Assembly (NCBI GenBank): GCA_023258775.1
Contig: JALQWJ010000089.1
Coordinates: 1 to 6,110, forward strand
Length of the DNA stretch: 6,110 nt
Source: Burkholderiaceae bacterium
Lineage (GTDB): Bacteria > Pseudomonadota > Gammaproteobacteria > Burkholderiales > Burkholderiaceae_E
Direction of reading: 5' to 3'
In this document: positions 1 through 3,904 of the stretch, one piece after another
How positions within the stretch are numbered: the first letter of the stretch is position 1
Layout of the letters: every line of letters begins with the position of its first letter
Position numbers and translations under genes: made by a program
Notes under the pieces: model-generated
Told to the model about the DNA's origin: nothing
What the model saw: only the letters and a program-made list of their open reading frames with translations
The model's database searches: none

Positions 1-252
1 CGATTAACGCGGGTTGACACTGAAAACCTTCCATTACTGCGACATCCATTACGTGTCCTTGTTTCAGTGCGAACCGGTAGGCCGCGACATCCGGGCTATG
101 GCTATGGCGCAGCTTGGGTGTTTCATCATGATCAGCCTGGAGATGGCGCTTCGCCTTCAAGCTACTGGCTCTTTCCGAACTGGCAAGCAAGGCTTAGCGT
201 TGCCAAAGATGAGGAGGTCGAGTTTGCGATTCGGCAGGCATCAAAGCCATGA
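1..252 (+). CDS. 3' end of an unidentified gene, possibly a pilus-locus protein (partial)
   Basis: Frame 1 is open from the first base to a TGA at 250-252, giving the last 83 residues of a protein whose start lies upstream of the window. A GTG at 67 could be a start, but the frame is already open before it, so reading in from upstream is simpler. I do not recognise a domain. The visible part is basic near its left end, then rich in Gly, Tyr, Trp and His (a GYGYGAAW stretch followed by VFHHD), then a short WQARLSV segment and a charged end. No membrane segment is seen in this fragment. It stops 13 bases before the TTG of the next gene, so it is probably in the same operon. It could be the C-terminus of another TadE/TadG-type minor pilin or a lytic or assembly accessory protein; this is inference from position only. 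Confidence is for its being a real coding end. Confidence 0.6.
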   Translation, partial: RLTRVDTENLPLLRHPLRVLVSVRTGRPRHPGYGYGAAWVFHHDQPGDGASPSSYWLFPNWQARLSVAKDEEVEFAIRQASKP

Positions 253-258
253 AGGGGG
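252..258 (+). promoter_or_regulatory. Ribosome binding site deciding the TTG start of the TadE-like gene
   Basis: An AAGGGGG purine run ends 7 bases before TTG 266, a good Shine-Dalgarno position. It overlaps the stop codon of the preceding gene. An ATG at 249-251 also overlaps that stop, but its frame closes after six codons at 267-269, so it does not start a gene. Confidence 0.6.
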
Positions 259-265
259 TGTTGGT

Positions 266-994
266 TTGAAAAAAAATCAGCAGCGGGGTCAAGCGCTTAC
301 AGAAATGATGGCAACCCTTGGCTTGATCATTATGCTAGTTAGTGCCATCAAGGTCTTTGCCAGGATTGCATCAGCCGATGATGCACAGATCGCAGAAGCT
401 CGCTGGTTGAGCTTTCATTGCGCCTATCGATCGACCTATTGTGATTCACTTCCTGAGACTCATGGCTCCGATCGCTCGGAACTCGACATGAGTATGGACC
501 GCGGCCTCGAAAGATCTATGTTTGACGCAGGTGCATCGCTGCTTGATCGCTATATGCCCAGGGCCACCGCAACGCGATCACCGGAAGAATTTGCGTCAAG
601 TTTTGGAATTAATGTTAACGATGACCTTTACGTTGCTGAAGTTTCCACAACGATAAGAGCCGGTCAGGACGAGCGGCGTGTTGGCCTCCCTGCGCAGTTA
701 ACACTAGCACCCAGAAGGCTTGCACTGCTGAGCGGGGATGGATCGCTCCAACCAAACGTAAATGGAGAAGCAGTCACCATCGAGCGTGCCAAGCGAAGCG
801 TTGCGGTTCCGGGGCAAACAGCATTGGATGCGCTTCTTTCGCTCAACGAGTCGGTAAGGGGGCTTCTGGCATCCCTGGGGCTTGAAACAATTGAAACCAA
901 GTGGTCTGAGCGAGAGGTTAAGGCGCTTGATCGAGTGCCTTTGGGGTCTATTTCCTCGAGCAGTGATTGCAGTTCTTGCCCAACATCACCATGA
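266..994 (+). CDS. TadE/TadG-like minor pilin of the Tad pilus
   Basis: Predicted 242-residue, single-pass membrane protein. The N-terminus reads KKNQQRGQALTEM and then a hydrophobic helix at about residues 13-35. This basic start, Gly-Gln-Ala-Leu-x-Glu motif and helix is the hallmark of TadE/TadF/TadG minor pilins, which are processed by a TadV-type prepilin peptidase and help build or anchor the pilus. The rest (36-242) would be periplasmic. It has a Cys52/Cys59 pair and a CxxC (235/238) in a Ser-rich C-terminus, so disulfides are possible. At 242 residues it is longer than a minimal TadE. The frame is open back to 14, but TTG 266 is chosen because a strong ribosome binding site precedes it and the pilin motif starts immediately after; the upstream frame overlaps the previous gene. 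Its stop overlaps the next start as ATGA. Assignment to TadE rather than TadF or TadG is not possible from sequence alone. Confidence 0.75.
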   Translation: MKKNQQRGQALTEMMATLGLIIMLVSAIKVFARIASADDAQIAEARWLSFHCAYRSTYCDSLPETHGSDRSELDMSMDRGLERSMFDAGASLLDRYMPRATATRSPEEFASSFGINVNDDLYVAEVSTTIRAGQDERRVGLPAQLTLAPRRLALLSGDGSLQPNVNGEAVTIERAKRSVAVPGQTALDALLSLNESVRGLLASLGLETIETKWSEREVKALDRVPLGSISSSSDCSSCPTSP

Positions 995-1539
995 TCAGCG
1001 TCTCTTTACAAACGCTGATCGGCAGGCTGCTGCGGTCCGGCCGACACATTACCTTTAGCTCGGCAATCATTGCGGCATCTTTGTTCTGTCCGGCACCTGC
1101 AATCGGTGGTTTTTTCCAAGTTGAGGGTGAGTGGCTTCTGGTTGGCGTCACCAGGATTGAGGCAGCCACCAAGCTTCGCGCTTGGCGTTGCGATGGCGAG
1201 TTGGAGCCCTTGATTCGTGGGCTAAATGCACCATTAGTTTCTGTCAATTGGTTACATCCCTCTGGATGTACAAGAGATTGGTTAGCCACGAGAGCTTGGT
1301 CGGTTAGTTCAACCCTTGCGCTCGCGAAGATCCTCAGATCGAACGGGTTTTACGAATTACGTCAATCCGGTGCTGACGCGATCACTAAGGATTCGCGCGC
1401 CAGATTGAGCCTAATTTTGGTCAAACATGGTGAAAGCGCACGAATCGATGTGTGGATTCACTGCCTTCAAGCGACCTGCCAAATCTTTGCAAGCGAAAGC
1501 AGCACGCCGAATCAGGCGAAGTCAATCGCTCGTCCATGA
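991..1539 (+). CDS. Small exported protein of unknown function in the Tad operon
   Basis: Predicted 182 residues, family not recognised. The start ATG 991 overlaps the stop of the TadE-like gene (ATGA), so translation is probably coupled; a TTG at 967 in the same frame is possible but less likely. The N-terminus has arginines (12, 15, 18) and then a hydrophobic stretch at about 20-36 ending in APA-IGG, which fits a signal peptide cleaved after about residue 37. Cys33 is preceded by Phe, which does not fit a lipobox, so a lipoprotein is unlikely. The mature part (about 145 residues) has four cysteines (67, 93, 158, 163), enough for two disulfides, and a Trp-rich middle (RAWRCDG, VNWLHPSGCTRDWLATRAW). 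The last strand-like part is VDVWIHC-like (RIDVWIHCLQATC). Its place between a minor pilin and CpaB suggests a periplasmic accessory role in pilus assembly. That is inference from context only. Confidence 0.7.
   Translation: MISVSLQTLIGRLLRSGRHITFSSAIIAASLFCPAPAIGGFFQVEGEWLLVGVTRIEAATKLRAWRCDGELEPLIRGLNAPLVSVNWLHPSGCTRDWLATRAWSVSSTLALAKILRSNGFYELRQSGADAITKDSRARLSLILVKHGESARIDVWIHCLQATCQIFASESSTPNQAKSIARP
993..1020 (+). promoter_or_regulatory. Perfect 9-bp hairpin on the start codon of the unknown exported gene
   Basis: GATCAGCGT at 993-1001 is exactly complementary to ACGCTGATC at 1012-1020, with a 10-base loop (1002-1011). The left arm begins at the last base of the ATG start codon. No T-run follows, so it is not an intrinsic terminator. 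In mRNA it would sit in the initiation region and could hinder new ribosomes, leaving start-up to ribosomes ending the upstream gene through the ATGA overlap. The function is inferred; the complementarity is seen directly. Confidence 0.4.
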
Positions 1540-1555
1540 ATCATGAAGTCACATA

Positions 1556-1563
1556 GAGAGGGA
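1556..1563 (+). promoter_or_regulatory. Ribosome binding site of the cpaB gene
   Basis: A GAGAGGGA purine run lies directly before ATG 1566, with a short gap of about four bases after its GAGG core. It lies in a 26-base spacer, one of only two intergenic gaps in the window (the other is 13 bases). An in-frame TAG at 1554-1556 rules out an earlier start. No promoter or terminator is visible in this spacer. Confidence 0.6.
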
Positions 1564-1565
1564 CC

Positions 1566-2744
1566 ATGCCAACTCCTTTCCGCCATCAGGTTGGCGACTT
1601 AAAGCCATTTACTTATCAATTGAGAATTGAGCAGGTTAAAGCCCTTGTTTTTCGAATTTGCTATGGTTTGCTGGAGTTTTGGAACACACCGGGCCGATTT
1701 CGTTGGCCATTATTCCTAATCGCACTGCTTGGTGCTTTCGCCTCTGTTGCCATGCTCCGTTCATCGTTCAACCTCGATGTAGCCCCCCAATCGGACGTAA
1801 GTACTAAGCAAAGAGAAGTGATCGTTGCGAAGCAGAGTCTTGGTCCTGGCGATGTCTTGACCCGAGAAAACCTCGCCGTTGGAAGGGTACCGGAGGACTA
1901 CTTCGAGGCATCGATGCTGTCCCCAGATCGTTTCCCGGATGTTGACGGTTTAGTCATGACGCAGACGCTTGCGCCGGGGCAAGCACTATCAACAAACCAT
2001 GTTGTGAAGACAGAGCGACGACATCCAAGCTTGGGTCTTCGCAGGATTCAACTTGTACTTGAGGATCGCTATGGTTTTAAGCAGCTTCCAATGCCGGGAG
2101 ACTTTGTTGACTTCTACTGGCAGCTCTCCAATGGTCAACAGCTTGGCCTCCATTCAACGGATATTGGAAGTTACCTCGTTGAAGACGTAAGGCTCGTATC
2201 GATAAAACGCGCAGCCGATCCCGGTCCGCAGAGCCTTTCACGTCGATCTGAGAAAACCTCATGGATTCATATCGAAGTTGAAGTTCTCCCGGAGCCGGCG
2301 CTGCGTTTGCTTAAGGCATCGGCGCTAGGTGCCTTACAGATGGTCTTACGCAATCCAGATGATCGTTCATCAGGTCCCACGGTAAACAAGCCAGAATCTC
2401 AGCGACGAGATCCAGCCCCGGCAAAACTGATGATGCCCTCGGGACAACGGGTAGCACCACCTGCAGAGGTGGCTCAGAAAAATCAAGTTGTTTCTGAAAA
2501 AAGCAAGGACAGTCCGAGTCTTGGGAATCGTGTCGAGGTAATTCGCGGCGGTCAGCGAAGTTTTGAACAAACTCATCAAGCACCTGCGAACCAGCAAAAT
2601 GATCGCACCGGGTCAGCAAGAGAGTCTGAGCCGGTCAACGGAAATGCAGGTCATCATGTTTCTGGGCATGAGGCGCGCGAGCTGATCGAGCGTATTCGGC
2701 GCCTGTCAGAAACTGGATCAACCCAAGCGGGATTGGTCCAATGA
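1566..2744 (+). CDS. cpaB: CpaB/RcpC Flp pilus assembly protein (SAF domain)
   Basis: Predicted 392 residues, somewhat longer than most CpaB/RcpC proteins. From the family: an inner-membrane-anchored periplasmic protein that works with the secretin, thought to stabilise or gate the pore. Seen here: a 45-residue N-terminal extension; a membrane helix at about 47-64; a SAF domain at about 84-146 (REVIVAKQSLGPGDVLTREN, then the L-APGQAL element); and an RcpC/CpaB domain at about 155-262 with GDFVDFYW and IHIEVEVLPEPALRLLKAS. A hydrophilic tail (265-392), rich in Gln, Pro, Ser and Arg, contains VEVIRGG at 323-329, like the short motif near the end of many CpaB proteins, and a probable amphipathic helix at 367-381. 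The usual CpaB starts close to its membrane helix, so the long cytoplasmic leader is unusual, but the ribosome binding site supports this ATG. The stop overlaps the secretin start (ATGA), in the usual cpaB-cpaC order. Confidence 0.9.
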   Translation: MPTPFRHQVGDLKPFTYQLRIEQVKALVFRICYGLLEFWNTPGRFRWPLFLIALLGAFASVAMLRSSFNLDVAPQSDVSTKQREVIVAKQSLGPGDVLTRENLAVGRVPEDYFEASMLSPDRFPDVDGLVMTQTLAPGQALSTNHVVKTERRHPSLGLRRIQLVLEDRYGFKQLPMPGDFVDFYWQLSNGQQLGLHSTDIGSYLVEDVRLVSIKRAADPGPQSLSRRSEKTSWIHIEVEVLPEPALRLLKASALGALQMVLRNPDDRSSGPTVNKPESQRRDPAPAKLMMPSGQRVAPPAEVAQKNQVVSEKSKDSPSLGNRVEVIRGGQRSFEQTHQAPANQQNDRTGSARESEPVNGNAGHHVSGHEARELIERIRRLSETGSTQAGLVQ

Positions 2745-3904
2745 AGCATTCGATACCAAAATTTGTTTTTTTTATTGCTTCGATCATGGCGGTGATGATT
2801 GCCCATGCGACGCCTAGCTCAGAACCGAAACAACGGTATCAACTTCTGGTCGGCGACTCAGTGCTTGTACCAACCAATGGCATGTATCGAGTTTCGGTTG
2901 GTAATGCTCGAGCTATTCAAGCGGTGCCAGTAGACCCGAGTGAACTACTGTTAATTGGTGAAGCCTCTGGATTCTCGAGAGTCCACATCTGGGAAAAGGG
3001 CAGGGTTAGAAGTATCGAGGTCATGGTGCTCGCAAACCATTTGGAGCGCGTCCTCGAAGAGGCCAAAGCAGCGCTCGCTGCCGACACGAGGCTGAGGGTG
3101 GAGCAGCAAGGGAATCGGATTGTCATCGACGGCGATTCAATGACTACGTCTGAACGTCAGCGCCTCAATGAGCTCGCTAAGCGATACAGCGAAGTGACTC
3201 TCCTTGCCCATGGCTCTGCGGCGGAGTCATCAGCGCAAGTTGATCTCTATTTCGTCGAAGTCAAGCGTGAAAAGGTGGATCAGCTAGGCATTCGATGGAA
3301 TCCATTTGCAAACGGGCCAAGTGCAGGCGTCTCTTTTGATCGAAGCAACCCCTTGAGCTGGACTCTGGGGATTGCGGCACAGCTGAGTTCAACCCTGCAG
3401 CTTTTGCAAAACGAGGGTGATGCAGTGGTTCTAGCAAGGCCGAGCCTAACTGCAAAACTCGGTTCGTCGGCTCGCTTTATTGCTGGTGGTGAGTTACCGA
3501 TACCCGTAAGTAGCGCACTTGGGCAGGGCTCCGTTTTATTTAAGGAATACGGGATTCGGATCGAGCTAATGCCAAGCGTTGTTCAAGGTGAAGTCCTGAA
3601 TCTTAAGCTCAGCGCTGAAATCTCATCAATCAACTTCGAGACGCAAGTCAAGGATGTTCCTGGGATTTCAAAGCGCCGCACTGAGTCGGAGATCCAAGTA
3701 CGTTCGGGTGAAACCATCGTCGTGGCTGGCCTGATCTCAGACGACGTAGCCAAGAATTTCGAGCGCTTACCTGGCGTTAGTGATTTGCCTGGAATCGGTG
3801 GACTGTTCCGCTCGAGAAATTTCCGTGACCGAAACACCGAGCTACTTTTGTTGGTTGCACCACGACTGATTCCAGCGGTGAATCGAAGCGGAGATTCTCA
3901 ATGA
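2741..3904 (+). CDS. cpaC: CpaC/RcpA outer-membrane secretin of the Tad pilus
   Basis: Predicted 387 residues, at the short end for CpaC/RcpA. Secretins assemble as large rings in the outer membrane through which the Flp pilus leaves the cell. Seen in order: a signal peptide (about 1-23, cleavage after AHA); the pilus secretin N-terminal domain at about 31-97, with VPTNGMYRVSVGNARAIQA; a BON-like segment at about 98-155; and the secretin core at about 165-377. The core contains VVLARPSLTAKLGSSARF then GGELPIPV (about 229-256), and the C-terminal signature SGETIVVAGL (322-331), LPGVSDLPGIGGLFRS (343-358) and TELLLLVAPRLI (366-377). No frameshift or missing core motif is seen. There is no obvious C-terminal pilotin-binding extension, as is usual for this family. 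ATG 2741 overlaps the cpaB stop, and only a weak purine match precedes it, so coupling to cpaB is likely. Its own stop overlaps the ATPase start. Confidence 0.93.
   Translation: MKHSIPKFVFFIASIMAVMIAHATPSSEPKQRYQLLVGDSVLVPTNGMYRVSVGNARAIQAVPVDPSELLLIGEASGFSRVHIWEKGRVRSIEVMVLANHLERVLEEAKAALAADTRLRVEQQGNRIVIDGDSMTTSERQRLNELAKRYSEVTLLAHGSAAESSAQVDLYFVEVKREKVDQLGIRWNPFANGPSAGVSFDRSNPLSWTLGIAAQLSSTLQLLQNEGDAVVLARPSLTAKLGSSARFIAGGELPIPVSSALGQGSVLFKEYGIRIELMPSVVQGEVLNLKLSAEISSINFETQVKDVPGISKRRTESEIQVRSGETIVVAGLISDDVAKNFERLPGVSDLPGIGGLFRSRNFRDRNTELLLLVAPRLIPAVNRSGDSQ
3890..3893 (+). promoter_or_regulatory. Ribosome binding site of the FHA-CpaF gene
   Basis: GGAG lies 7 bases before ATG 3901, inside the last codons of the secretin gene. 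It supports 3901 as the start, in preference to the in-frame ATG at 3913. Confidence 0.55.

Noticed and set aside
14..19. TTGACA resembling a -35 box
   Set aside because: It lies inside a reading frame and no reasonable -10 box is found at the right distance.
67..252. A separate 61-residue gene starting at GTG 67
   Set aside because: The same frame is open back to base 1 and no ribosome binding site precedes 67, so a partial gene reading in from upstream is simpler.
14..265. Upstream extension of the TadE-like ORF to 14
   Set aside because: It overlaps the preceding coding end over its whole length, and the pilin motif plus a good ribosome binding site place the start at TTG 266.
1253..1270. 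7-bp stem with CTCT loop inside the unknown exported gene
   Set aside because: A few stems of this size are expected by chance in 6 kb. It is within coding sequence and has no T-run.
948..1289. 113-residue reverse-strand frame
   Set aside because: It is antisense to two well-supported + strand genes and shows no recognisable domain.
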